A DNA stretch of 64,000 bases from Candidatus Pelagibacter sp. FZCC0015 (GTDB taxonomy: Bacteria > Pseudomonadota > Alphaproteobacteria > Pelagibacterales > Pelagibacteraceae): the NCBI RefSeq assembly GCF_007833635.1, contig NZ_CP031125.1, positions 186,001-250,000 on the forward strand, read 5' to 3'. Below the pieces are notes generated by a model that made no database searches, was not told the origin of the DNA, and saw only the letters and a list, made by a program, of their open reading frames with translations. This document shows positions 25,852 through 34,105 of the stretch, piece after piece. The position numbers and the translations under genes are program-made. Position 1 is the first letter of the stretch, and every line of letters begins with the position of its first letter.

Positions 25852-27090
25852 TTATCTTTCTGACCACTTAGGCATTGGGTGAATTAACTTAGCTGATGCC
25901 CATTTTAATGGAGCAACAACTTTATTTTCACACTTACCAGCGTCATCACACATTACTTGGAAGAGTACCATTGGCTTGTCAACGTTCTGACCACCAGGTG
26001 CAAATTTAATATTTCCATAGAATGTTTGCATGTTAGTAGCTGCAAGAGCATCTCTTACTTTCTTTTGATCGAAAGAATTTGCTCTTTCAAATGCATCTTT
26101 GAATACCAATAAAGCAGCTGAAGATTCAGCAGATTGGTAAGGTGGATCGTATCCAAACTCTTTCTCAAAGTCTGCAGCGTAAGTCATACCATCTTTAAAG
26201 AAGTCATCTTTATAAGTTAGTGACTTATGCCATTGAGAGGCACAAAGTGCATACTGTGAATTTTTACCATGCTGTTTAGATAGCTTGGCTGCATCACAGT
26301 GTGTCATAGCTAGCATTGGAACGTCAACTTTCATTTCAGCAATTTGTCTGATTGCAGTTAATGCTCCTTTTGTATGACCTGATACAACAAGCACATCTGG
26401 TTTCATTTGTTTTACTTTAACCAAAGTAGCAGCCATATCATTAAGCTCTTTAGGCAATTTATCGTCAATTATGATTTCAGATCCAGTTCTTTCTGCAGCA
26501 TCTAAAATACCTAATCTAACATCCTGTGAAAAAGCATCTTGTTCAAACGCTTGAGCAATTCTTACTGGTTTTCCACCATTTAACTCAACTGCTGTTTCGA
26601 TAGCAACATCAAGATATAGGTTAGCTGGAGCTAATACAGCAAATAGATATTTGTAACCTTTTGTAAACAAAGATCTAGATGCACCATTTGCTTCAACCAT
26701 TGGAACACCATATTTTTCAGTTACTGGTGCAATCGCTTTAGTTAAACCAGAACTGTAAGGACCAAGCATAAACTCAACACCATCTTGTGATATCAATCTT
26801 TCTGCAAGCTGTGCAGCTCTCTTAGGGTTTGATTCATCATCATAATAAATAATGTCAAACTTATAAGTCTTTCCACCAACTTTAACACCACCCATGCTGT
26901 TAATTCTATCAACGGCCATATTGTAACCATTTTGAGTATGAACACCATTTGATGAGTATTTACCAGTTAGGGAAATCGCAGCACCTAAAATAATTTTATC
27001 ACCAACAACTTTTGCAAAGGATGCTACAGAAGTTGAAAATAGAATTACTAATGCAGAAACAAAACTTAAAATTATTTTATTTAATTTCAT
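25852..27090 (-). CDS. Branched-chain-amino-acid-type (HAAT/Liv) ABC transporter substrate-binding protein
   Basis: 412 residues with a clear signal peptide (KLNKIILSFVSALVILFS, likely cut after ASFA). The mature protein begins VVGDKIILGAAISLTGKYSS, as in amide/urea/amino-acid-binding type I periplasmic proteins. A GAGAGGA ribosome binding site precedes the ATG. It is the first gene of the long minus-strand operon and the likely partner of the second livHMGF set. Base composition is slightly richer in G and C than its neighbours, as is common for highly expressed binding proteins. Confidence 0.9.
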   Translation of the reverse strand: MKLNKIILSFVSALVILFSTSVASFAKVVGDKIILGAAISLTGKYSSNGVHTQNGYNMAVDRINSMGGVKVGGKTYKFDIIYYDDESNPKRAAQLAERLISQDGVEFMLGPYSSGLTKAIAPVTEKYGVPMVEANGASRSLFTKGYKYLFAVLAPANLYLDVAIETAVELNGGKPVRIAQAFEQDAFSQDVRLGILDAAERTGSEIIIDDKLPKELNDMAATLVKVKQMKPDVLVVSGHTKGALTAIRQIAEMKVDVPMLAMTHCDAAKLSKQHGKNSQYALCASQWHKSLTYKDDFFKDGMTYAADFEKEFGYDPPYQSAESSAALLVFKDAFERANSFDQKKVRDALAATNMQTFYGNIKFAPGGQNVDKPMVLFQVMCDDAGKCENKVVAPLKWASAKLIHPMPKWSER

Positions 27091-27124
27091 TTTATTTCCT
27101 CTCTAATTAATTAATTATAAATTG

Positions 27125-27153
27125 ATTAAATAAAGAAATTTAATTTATTGCAA
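27125..27153 (-). promoter_or_regulatory. Candidate promoter of the liv binding protein operon
   Basis: On the minus strand TTGCAA (27153-27148) and TTTAAT (27130-27125) are spaced by 17 bp, located 35-65 bp before the binding-protein ATG. Both hexamers are imperfect and the region is very AT-rich, so this is a weak call. Confidence 0.35.
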
Positions 27154-27177
27154 GTGACAATAAAACCGCGTGTAGAT

Positions 27178-27792
27178 CTAATATTGTTGCATTACAACAA
27201 TAATACAGGCAATAATTACTAGAACACTCGCAGAAATTGTATTAATGGTTTTTGGATTTGCAGTAATCCATTTTATTAATTTTTGTGCAAGTATTGCGTA
27301 ACCAATCAAGGATAAAAAATCTAAAGCGATATAAGTTGTAATTAAAATTATAAATTGTGCTAATAAATTTGAATTAAAATCAATAAATTGCGGGAAAATA
27401 AAAGGAAAAAACATCCAAGCCTTAGGACTTGTGCCAGCAACTAAAAAGCCATCTTTAAAAAAAGATAAGTTACTTTTTTTTATTTCTTCTTGGTTTGAAA
27501 TACTTTTTGGTCGAGATTTATAAATATCATAAGCTAAATATAATAAATAAATTATACCTATCCATTTAAACACATTCAGTATTGTAGAATTCTCAGAAAA
27601 AAAAGATCCAATAACAAAAATAACTAGGGTTGCCTGAATTAAGTTTGCAGTAACGTCACCTAATGCTGACCAAATACATTTACCTACCCCATAATTCATT
27701 GAATAAGAGATAATTACAATTCTAGGGGTTCCAGGTGTGATGAATAAAAAAATTATAATTTGAAGGTAAAGAATAAAATCTAGGGGGAGCAT
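27178..27792 (-). CDS. LysE/RhtB-family amino acid exporter
   Basis: 204 residues with about six hydrophobic segments. Family features are LFITPGTPRIVIISYSMNYGVGKCIW near the start (FITPGTP, in place of the usual PGPN), GxxYLLYLAYDIYKS in the middle and GFLVAGTSPKAWMFF. It is an inner-membrane efflux protein for amino acids or analogues. An AAGGA element lies about 12 bases before its ATG and is part of a 12-bp inverted repeat, which could hide it in the mRNA. The exported compound is unknown. Confidence 0.82.
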   Translation of the reverse strand: MLPLDFILYLQIIIFLFITPGTPRIVIISYSMNYGVGKCIWSALGDVTANLIQATLVIFVIGSFFSENSTILNVFKWIGIIYLLYLAYDIYKSRPKSISNQEEIKKSNLSFFKDGFLVAGTSPKAWMFFPFIFPQFIDFNSNLLAQFIILITTYIALDFLSLIGYAILAQKLIKWITANPKTINTISASVLVIIACIIVVMQQY

Positions 27793-27797
27793 AAAAG

Positions 27798-27848
27798 AAG
27801 ATAGTCCTTAAAAACCGGGAGCTAAAGATGGCTAAGAAGGACTATCTT
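27798..27848. promoter_or_regulatory. Perfect 12-bp inverted repeat between divergent genes; candidate structured leader or operator
   Basis: The arms AAGATAGTCCTT (27798-27809) and AAGGACTATCTT (27837-27848) enclose 27 nt containing GCTAAAGATGGCTAAG. Both flanking genes point away from it, so it is not a terminator for either. On the lysE transcript the AAGGA near the start codon would be base-paired with the other arm, which would fit a translation-controlling leader. It could equally be a DNA-binding site. No known RNA family is assigned. Confidence 0.6.
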
Positions 27849-27909
27849 ATACATAATATCAAAGGCTAAAAAAAATGCATTAATTTTTTTTTTCAAATAT
27901 AAAGGATTT

Positions 27910-28206
27910 ATGAAAAAAAAAGGTCACATCCCGATTACCCGCGTCAAAAATCCAGAGCCCAAAATGGACGATCCTGATTGGATCATTTGGGCAGCCTGGG
28001 CAGATAGGATAACCTTTGAAGAAATCGAAAAAAAAACTGGGAAGAAAGAATCTGATGTAATTAAAATTATGCGAAGATCTTTAAAACCATCCTCTTTTAG
28101 ATTGTGGAGAAAAAGAGTAAACCAAAAAAGTATAAAACATCGAAAAAAGTTTGAATACTCTAGAAAAGAAATAACTAGTAAAATTAAAAAAGGTGACTAT
28201 CTATAG
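27910..28206 (+). CDS. TIGR03643 family protein
   Basis: 98 residues. The core DWIIWAAWADRITFEEIEKK (about 22-41) and KPSSFRLWRKRVNQKSIKH (about 59-77) match the TIGR03643 small-protein family, which looks like a helix-turn-helix-type basic protein and has no established function. An AAAGGA ribosome binding site stands just before the ATG. Three bases after the stop a glutaredoxin gene starts, so the two are co-transcribed. Confidence 0.82.
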   Translation: MKKKGHIPITRVKNPEPKMDDPDWIIWAAWADRITFEEIEKKTGKKESDVIKIMRRSLKPSSFRLWRKRVNQKSIKHRKKFEYSRKEITSKIKKGDYL

Positions 28207-28209
28207 TCT

Positions 28210-28467
28210 ATGAAAAAAATTACTATGTATACAGGCCCACTATGTAATTATTGTGAGGCAGCAAAAAGATTATTAACAAGAAATAATGCGCCTTATAATG
28301 AAATAGATATTTCAAAAGTTGATGGAGCAATGGATGAAATGATTAAAAAAGCTAATGGTAAAAGAACTATTCCACAAATTTTTTTTGATGACCAGCATAT
28401 TGGTGGTTATGATGAAGTAAGAGCATTAGAAAAAGAAAATAAACTTCAAGATCTTTTAAATAATTAA
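28210..28467 (+). CDS. grxC: Glutaredoxin, GrxC type
   Basis: 85 residues, the standard length of glutaredoxin 3. The dithiol active site C12-N-Y-C15, the cis-proline motif TIP (53-55) and GGYDEVRAL near the end are present. It reduces disulfides with glutathione in the cytoplasm. Many proteobacterial active sites read CPYC; asparagine replaces proline here. Its stop overlaps that of the convergent DUF1479 gene by 4 bp. Confidence 0.92.
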   Translation: MKKITMYTGPLCNYCEAAKRLLTRNNAPYNEIDISKVDGAMDEMIKKANGKRTIPQIFFDDQHIGGYDEVRALEKENKLQDLLNN

Positions 28468-29696
28468 TTCCATTTTTCTAAAGCTAATTGTTTCTTTGCT
28501 AATAAACTTAAATCTTCTAACTTAACTCTTCCTTTATAATTTATTTCATAATCTTCAGCAGAAAAATCTGGTGGACTTTTACCTTCTAGAAATTTTTTTG
28601 ATTGTTTTATTGTATAATCAAGATTTTTTTTACAATAAGGTGTTGCACCAACGTAAACAACATTAGAATAATTTTTTCCTGAATGTTTGTCTTCAACAGC
28701 ATGGATAACGTCTGGATGCCACCAAACAGTATCACCTGGTTTCATTTTTGGAATTGAAACTAAACCTTTTAAAAGTAATGAATGATAATCTTTATTTACA
28801 GATAATGCTCTACCAAGTTTTGATCCACACAATTCATTTTCAGGAACATCATCTTGCAATGCTCTTGTTAAAACATATGTAATTGCTTTAGCAATTGGTA
28901 TTAATTGTAAAGTTCCATCATTAGGACCTTGTTCTGTTAAAGCTGTCCAACCTTGAAAAGTTCTAAAAACATGTGCAACCGCAGGAGACTCAAACTCTAT
29001 TGTTTTATCCCTATATTTTGCTTCAAATGGATTATATTTTTCAAAGTTGTCAGAAAATATATCTCTATAAATTTTTTGATAATGACTATCAGTCCATCTC
29101 TCAATAGATCCAGCATCGCAATGAGGAGAAAGTCCCAAAGTATCATCCCCTGGCTCTCTTCTTCTAACTCTATCTGCATAAGATAATTCTTTATTAGGAT
29201 CAAAAACCTCATATTCTTCATTTTTATAAACCCAAAGATTATTAAGCCATTTTTTTACTTTAGCCATTTGCTCTGAATGTCTTATTTCTATTTGTGCTTT
29301 GGACCAATAAAGGCCGAATATTTGAGGTTTGCCTGATTTAAGATCACTAAAATATTTATCTAGATCAGCTTTCTTCTTTTGATCTTCATAATAATTATTT
29401 TCGTCAATATAATTCTCTAATTGAAGATTTAAATTTTCAATAAATTTGTCTTCAAAAACATCTCGGATTATTACACACCCTCTTTTTTTTATATCTTCTA
29501 TTACTCTTGTTTTGTTTAGATCTATTTCATTAATACTAATTTCTGGAATTATGGATTTATTGTTTTTTTTGAAATTTAATATTTCTTGTATTTCAGCTTC
29601 TATATACTTTTCAATTTTAGCAAAATTTTCTCTGTAATTTTTTGAGTGATTTCTGAGTTCTTCTTTGACTTTTTTAATATCAATATTTTCGAACAT
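28464..29696 (-). CDS. DUF1479 family protein (YbiU-like 2OG-Fe(II) dioxygenase)
   Basis: 410 residues, the family length. RGCVIIRDVF (72-81), the putative iron ligands H192-x-D194 in SPHCDAGSIERW and H332 in HPDVIHAVED agree with a 2OG/Fe(II) oxygenase fold, as known for the YbiU group. The physiological substrate of DUF1479 proteins is not established. The gene is followed by msrB on the upstream side at a 5-bp distance, so it is likely the last gene of a minus-strand operon starting near 34,060. Confidence 0.85.
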   Translation of the reverse strand: MFENIDIKKVKEELRNHSKNYRENFAKIEKYIEAEIQEILNFKKNNKSIIPEISINEIDLNKTRVIEDIKKRGCVIIRDVFEDKFIENLNLQLENYIDENNYYEDQKKKADLDKYFSDLKSGKPQIFGLYWSKAQIEIRHSEQMAKVKKWLNNLWVYKNEEYEVFDPNKELSYADRVRRREPGDDTLGLSPHCDAGSIERWTDSHYQKIYRDIFSDNFEKYNPFEAKYRDKTIEFESPAVAHVFRTFQGWTALTEQGPNDGTLQLIPIAKAITYVLTRALQDDVPENELCGSKLGRALSVNKDYHSLLLKGLVSIPKMKPGDTVWWHPDVIHAVEDKHSGKNYSNVVYVGATPYCKKNLDYTIKQSKKFLEGKSPPDFSAEDYEINYKGRVKLEDLSLLAKKQLALEKWN

Positions 29697-29701
29697 AATA
29701 T

Positions 29702-30076
29702 TTAGCCCTTAGGTTTAAAGACTAAACATACTCCATTATTGCAAAATCGCTTTCCTGTAGGTTTGGGCCCATCATCAAATATATGACCATGATGACCTCC
29801 ACATTTTTTACAATGATATTCAGTTCTTGCATAGCCTAAATGGTGATCGGTTTTTGTTTCAAACACATCTGGTAGAGACTCATAAAAAGAAGGCCAACCA
29901 GAACCACTCTCATATTTTGTTTTTGAATCGAATAATTTTTCACCACAATTTGCACAATGAAAACTTCCTTCTCTTTTTTCATTATTAAGTTCACTAGAAC
30001 CTGGAAGCTCAGTTCCTTCTTCAAATAAAATTAATTTTTGCTCTGCTGTTAAATTTGGATTTATTTTTTTTGTCAT
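29702..30076 (-). CDS. msrB: Peptide-methionine (R)-S-oxide reductase
   Basis: 124 residues. Zinc ligands C41/C44 (CANC) and C89/C92 (CKKC), the motif GSGWPSFYE (58-66) and the catalytic cysteine C112 in RFCNNGVCL identify MsrB. It repairs oxidised methionine (R form) in proteins. It overlaps the histone-deacetylase-like gene by 4 bp. A second cysteine at 117 near the active site may serve as resolving residue. Confidence 0.93.
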   Translation of the reverse strand: MTKKINPNLTAEQKLILFEEGTELPGSSELNNEKREGSFHCANCGEKLFDSKTKYESGSGWPSFYESLPDVFETKTDHHLGYARTEYHCKKCGGHHGHIFDDGPKPTGKRFCNNGVCLVFKPKG

Positions 30077-30972
30077 GAACTTATATATTTAGCACAAGAT
30101 TTATGTAACATTGAATGTAATTCAACAAGTTTATTGAAATCCTTGTTGTAACCACCACCCAAAACCCCACAAAATGGTATTCGTCTTGAAAAAAAGTTTT
30201 CTACTACTAGCTCATCTCTTAACTGAATGCCCTCGTCAGAGATTTTTAATTTTCCTAATCGGTCATTAAAGTGAATATCGACACCAGCAATATAAAAAAC
30301 AAAATCAAAATTTTCTTGATTTAACTCACTTAAATAATGTTTAAGTGTTTTGATATAAGCATCATCCTCTAAATTATCCTCAAGCTCTACATCTAAGTTA
30401 CTATTTGATTTTTTTGCTGGATAATTGGTTTTTGAATGCATACTAAATGTAAAAACACTTCTATTATTTTTAAAAATTTCTGAGTTACCATTTCCTTGAT
30501 GAACATCTAAATCAACGATTAAAATTTTATTAGCTAGACCTCTATTAAGTAAATAATGTGATGCAACTGCAACATCATTAAATACGCAATAACCCGCTCC
30601 TTCATCATAGCTCGCATGGTGACTGCCACCTGCAGTATTGCATGAAATACCATAATTGATTGCAAGTTTAGATGCTAAAACAGTACCGCCTGTAGCGACT
30701 AAAGATCTTTGTACAACACTATCTACAAGTGGAAATCCAATTTTTTTTACTCCCTCTTTACTTAAAGTTTTATTTTGAATATCTAAAATATAATTTTTTG
30801 AATGTGCATAACTTAATGTTTCAAATGAGCAAGCTGAAGGTTTGTGAAATTTTTTTACTATTTTATTTTGAATTAAGTAGTTTGCCAATTCGCCAAATTT
30901 ATTAATAGGAAATTTATGATCATCACCAATTTTAGCAAAATAATCCTCGTGATTAACAACAGGTAGTTCCAT
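30073..30972 (-). CDS. Histone deacetylase-family amidohydrolase (AcuC/acetylpolyamine type)
   Basis: 299 residues from the ATG at 30972, which is two bases behind the stop of the upstream dehydrogenase gene; an earlier in-frame start at 31011 would add 13 atypical residues and a long overlap. Metal and catalytic residues are seen in GGSHHA (H118, H119), VDLDVHQGNG (D154, D156, H158) and the later AGVDIHFNDRLG. Bacterial members deacetylate acetoin-related proteins, polyamines or small amides. The substrate is not predictable here. Confidence 0.87.
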   Translation of the reverse strand: MELPVVNHEDYFAKIGDDHKFPINKFGELANYLIQNKIVKKFHKPSACSFETLSYAHSKNYILDIQNKTLSKEGVKKIGFPLVDSVVQRSLVATGGTVLASKLAINYGISCNTAGGSHHASYDEGAGYCVFNDVAVASHYLLNRGLANKILIVDLDVHQGNGNSEIFKNNRSVFTFSMHSKTNYPAKKSNSNLDVELEDNLEDDAYIKTLKHYLSELNQENFDFVFYIAGVDIHFNDRLGKLKISDEGIQLRDELVVENFFSRRIPFCGVLGGGYNKDFNKLVELHSMLHKSCAKYISS

Positions 30973-30974
30973 TT

Positions 30975-31925
30975 TTACTCTAGAACTCTTATAGGCTTTC
31001 CATTCACGCAAGCCTCTAACCCTTCAATCATTTGATTATAAAAAATACTATAATTCTCAGCTGTAACATAACCAATGTGAGGAGTGAGCAATGCATTTGG
31101 TAAAAATCTAAGCTTATTATTTTCAGGTAAAGGCTCTTTTTCATATACATCAATTCCTGCACCAGCAATTACATTAGTTGATAAAGCAATAATTAAATCA
31201 TCCTCATTTACAATAGGTCCACGAGATGTGTTTATTAAAAAAGCTGTTTTTTTCATTTTATCTAGTTCTTTTAAAGTAATGCAGTCTTTGTATCTTTCAC
31301 CTCCTTGAACATGAATTGAAAGAACATCAGAATTTGTAATTAAATCTTCTTTACTGCAAGGTAGCACGTCTAATTCTTTACACTTATCTAAGTTTAGATT
31401 TTCACTCCAAGCCATTACTTGCATACCAAAAGCTTTTCCAATTTTAGCGACTTCACTGCCTACCCTGCCTAATCCAATTAAACCTAAAATTTTTCCCTTT
31501 AATTCTACACCTATAGTTGTTTGCCAATATCCTTGATACATATTATCAAACTCTTCTTTAAAGTTTCTCGCCAGGCCAAGAATTAGTGCCCAAGTTAATT
31601 CAGGCGTTGGGTTGATATTTATATCTGTTCCACAAACTATAATTTTTCTTTTCTTAGCAGCCTCTAAATCAATAGATCTATTACGTAATCCACTTGTTAT
31701 TACAAATTTTAAAACATTTAAATTATCAATTAAATTTTTTGTGATTGGAGTTCTTTCTCTCATTATTAACAAAGCTTCAAAATCAGCTAATTGATCAATT
31801 GCATCTGCTTCATCTACAAAAGGTTCGCTAAAAATCTTAAATTCATATTTTCCAGATAGTTTTTCTAAATCTACAAATTGTTGAGCAACATTTTGATAAT
31901 CATCTAATATAGCGACCTTAAGCAT
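30975..31925 (-). CDS. D-2-hydroxyacid dehydrogenase (NAD-dependent, SerA-like superfamily)
   Basis: 316 residues. The NAD-binding motif GLGRVGSEVAKIGKAFGMQV is in the central third, INTSRGPIVNEDDL and GIDVYEKEPLP contain the usual catalytic-site elements, and H in LLTPHIGYVT is the catalytic histidine. The reaction is the interconversion of a 2-keto acid and a D-2-hydroxy acid. It overlaps the upstream DMT permease gene by 8 bp. Candidates include phosphoglycerate, glyoxylate or hydroxypyruvate, but the substrate is not clear. Confidence 0.87.
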   Translation of the reverse strand: MLKVAILDDYQNVAQQFVDLEKLSGKYEFKIFSEPFVDEADAIDQLADFEALLIMRERTPITKNLIDNLNVLKFVITSGLRNRSIDLEAAKKRKIIVCGTDININPTPELTWALILGLARNFKEEFDNMYQGYWQTTIGVELKGKILGLIGLGRVGSEVAKIGKAFGMQVMAWSENLNLDKCKELDVLPCSKEDLITNSDVLSIHVQGGERYKDCITLKELDKMKKTAFLINTSRGPIVNEDDLIIALSTNVIAGAGIDVYEKEPLPENNKLRFLPNALLTPHIGYVTAENYSIFYNQMIEGLEACVNGKPIRVLE

Positions 31926-32820
31926 TTTTAACTTTCTTATTTGATAACAATATTCCTGTCATAATAAAACAAGCGCCTAAAATATGATAAAACATAAATT
32001 TTTCACTAAAAAAAATCATCGCCATTATTGCGCTCAAAATTGGCATTAGGTGCAAAAAAACACCAGAACGATTAGCACCAATCATAGATATTCCTTTTAT
32101 CCATAAAATAAAAGATGCCAAACCTGGAAACAAAACTACATAAGATAAAATTAAAATAAAAGGTAATTCTAAATTAATCCTAAAGCCAATTTGATATTCT
32201 ATAAAATAAACTGGTATCAAAAATATTAAACCAAAAGTAATTACTACTTGAAGTAATGATATTTGAGTTAAATCATATCGTTTTCCCTTTAACAATGTTG
32301 AATATAATGCCCATGAAAACATTGCTATCACCATTGTAATATCACCTTTATTGAAATCTAAATTTTTTAATATTTCCAAATTTGCTTTTGTAATAATCAC
32401 AATTACACCAGCAAAAGAAAACACTACCCCTATAATTTGAAAAATATTTGTCTTTTCAATTTTTAAAATTGAAGAAAACAACATAATCATCACAGGTATA
32501 GTTGAAATCATTAAAACTCCACTAATCACCTGAGTAAAATTTAATGAATAGTAAACAATTGAATTAAATACTGTAATACTTGTAACTCCCAAAACAATGA
32601 AAAGCTTATAGTTTTTAATTATATAGTTTCTTTTCTCTAATATTTCAGGAATTGTAAAAGGCGCTAAAATTAACCAAGCAAAAAGCCAGCGATAAAAATT
32701 TAGTGAAAAAGGTGGAACTTCATAAAAACTTGCAAGTTTACCTACTACAAAATTACCTGCCCAAAAAGTTACGGTTAAAAATAGATATAAATAAGCTAAA
32801 AAATTATTATCTTTAGTCAC
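31918..32820 (-). CDS. EamA/DMT-family membrane permease
   Basis: 300 residues, two EamA repeats, about ten membrane segments. The first repeat starts YLYLFLTVTFWAGNFVVGKL (about 11-30), the classic beginning of RhtA/YdcZ-like exporters. It lies directly behind the DadA-like oxidase gene with no gap. A role in moving an amino acid or keto acid connected with that oxidase is plausible but unproven. Confidence 0.86.
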   Translation of the reverse strand: MTKDNNFLAYLYLFLTVTFWAGNFVVGKLASFYEVPPFSLNFYRWLFAWLILAPFTIPEILEKRNYIIKNYKLFIVLGVTSITVFNSIVYYSLNFTQVISGVLMISTIPVMIMLFSSILKIEKTNIFQIIGVVFSFAGVIVIITKANLEILKNLDFNKGDITMVIAMFSWALYSTLLKGKRYDLTQISLLQVVITFGLIFLIPVYFIEYQIGFRINLELPFILILSYVVLFPGLASFILWIKGISMIGANRSGVFLHLMPILSAIMAMIFFSEKFMFYHILGACFIMTGILLSNKKVKNA

Positions 32821-34062
32821 TTAACTAAATCTAAGCGAACTATAAGGTTTTAAATCTAAATTTGTATTTTCGTTCGCTATCATCCCTGAAACAATCTTTC
32901 CAGAAATCGGACCTAAAGTCCATCCTAAATGATGATGCCCAAAGCAATAATAAATATTTTTATGATTTTTTGATGGTCCCATAACAGGTAAAAAATCTGG
33001 TAAAGTTGGTCTAAATCCTAACCACTCATCCTCATGCTCAGGTAAATCACCAAGCATATATTTGGCATTATTTATCAAATTTTTAACTCTTGATTTAGAT
33101 AATGGATTATCTAATCCGCCAAATTCTACAGTTCCAACAACTCTTAAACCTTGTTCCATCGGTGTAATTCCAAATCCACGGTTGGAAAATATTACAGGTC
33201 TAGTTAGTAAATGATCACAATTTTTAAAATGAACATGATATCCACGCTCTGTGTCTAAAGGTATTTTTTCACCAAGATTATCTGTTAATTTTTTTGAAAA
33301 AGCTCCACAAGCTATTACCGCTTTATCAAAAACATAACTTTGAGTTTCAGTTTTAAAAACTGGCTTTTCTTCATCAAAATTAATATCTTTAATATTTACT
33401 TTGTTAAATTTTCCACCTTTTTTCAAAAATAAATCAAATAATTTTAAAAGAATTCTTTTTGGATTTCTTGCGTGTCTTGCATAAGGATAATAAACGCCTC
33501 CATGGTAAAATGGTTTTATATGTGGTTCAAGATCATGAATCTCAGCTTTATTTACTAATTGTTGTTCAACTCCTAATTCTTCCCTTACTCTGATCTCTAA
33601 TTCTCTACTTTTTAAATCTTTATCATTCCAAATATAAAGAATTCCTTTGTTTTCAACTAAACCTTCTAAGTCTATCTCTTCAAATAATTCATCATATGCA
33701 GGTAAAGCTAGATCTAAAATTTGGTGCATATTTTTAGCAGTATGCATCATCTTAGTTTTAGAAGTATTCATTATAAATTTTATAAACCATGGAATCATTT
33801 TAGGTACATAATTCCATTTTAAAGCAAGGGGACCTGCGGAACTGAGTAACATAGCTGGGACGTCCGCTAAAACATCAGTTCTATTTAAAGAAAGAGATGC
33901 ATAAGGTGAAAAGTGACCTGCATTACCATAAGAGGCGGCTTGGCTACCAGGGTTGTCTCTGTCAAAGATAGTTACATTGAAACCTTTTTTTTGAAGAAAC
34001 AATGCGTTAGATACACCTTGAATTCCTGCTCCAACTATTCCTACTTTAAGATTTTTATTCAT
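32821..34062 (-). CDS. FAD-dependent amino acid oxidoreductase, DadA-like (D-amino acid dehydrogenase)
   Basis: 413 residues from the ATG at 34062; five extra codons up to 34077 are possible but unlikely. The FAD dinucleotide-binding motif GIVGAGIQGVSNA is at the N-terminus, followed by DRDNPGSQAASYGNAGHFSPYA, a strong DadA feature. The C-terminal GPSKNHKNIYYCFGHHHLGWTLGP is also typical. DadA enzymes oxidise D-amino acids to keto acids and pass electrons to the respiratory chain. The substrate could also be another secondary amine. Confidence 0.85.
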   Translation of the reverse strand: MNKNLKVGIVGAGIQGVSNALFLQKKGFNVTIFDRDNPGSQAASYGNAGHFSPYASLSLNRTDVLADVPAMLLSSAGPLALKWNYVPKMIPWFIKFIMNTSKTKMMHTAKNMHQILDLALPAYDELFEEIDLEGLVENKGILYIWNDKDLKSRELEIRVREELGVEQQLVNKAEIHDLEPHIKPFYHGGVYYPYARHARNPKRILLKLFDLFLKKGGKFNKVNIKDINFDEEKPVFKTETQSYVFDKAVIACGAFSKKLTDNLGEKIPLDTERGYHVHFKNCDHLLTRPVIFSNRGFGITPMEQGLRVVGTVEFGGLDNPLSKSRVKNLINNAKYMLGDLPEHEDEWLGFRPTLPDFLPVMGPSKNHKNIYYCFGHHHLGWTLGPISGKIVSGMIANENTNLDLKPYSSLRFS

Positions 34063-34105
34063 AAAATTGTTATACAAGTAAATATTAAATTATCAGGGTG
34101 ACAAA

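Noticed and set aside
30973..31011. Longer start of the histone-deacetylase-like protein
   Set aside because: It would overlap the preceding dehydrogenase gene by 37 bp; the ATG at 30972 follows that gene's stop by two bases, the usual spacing here.
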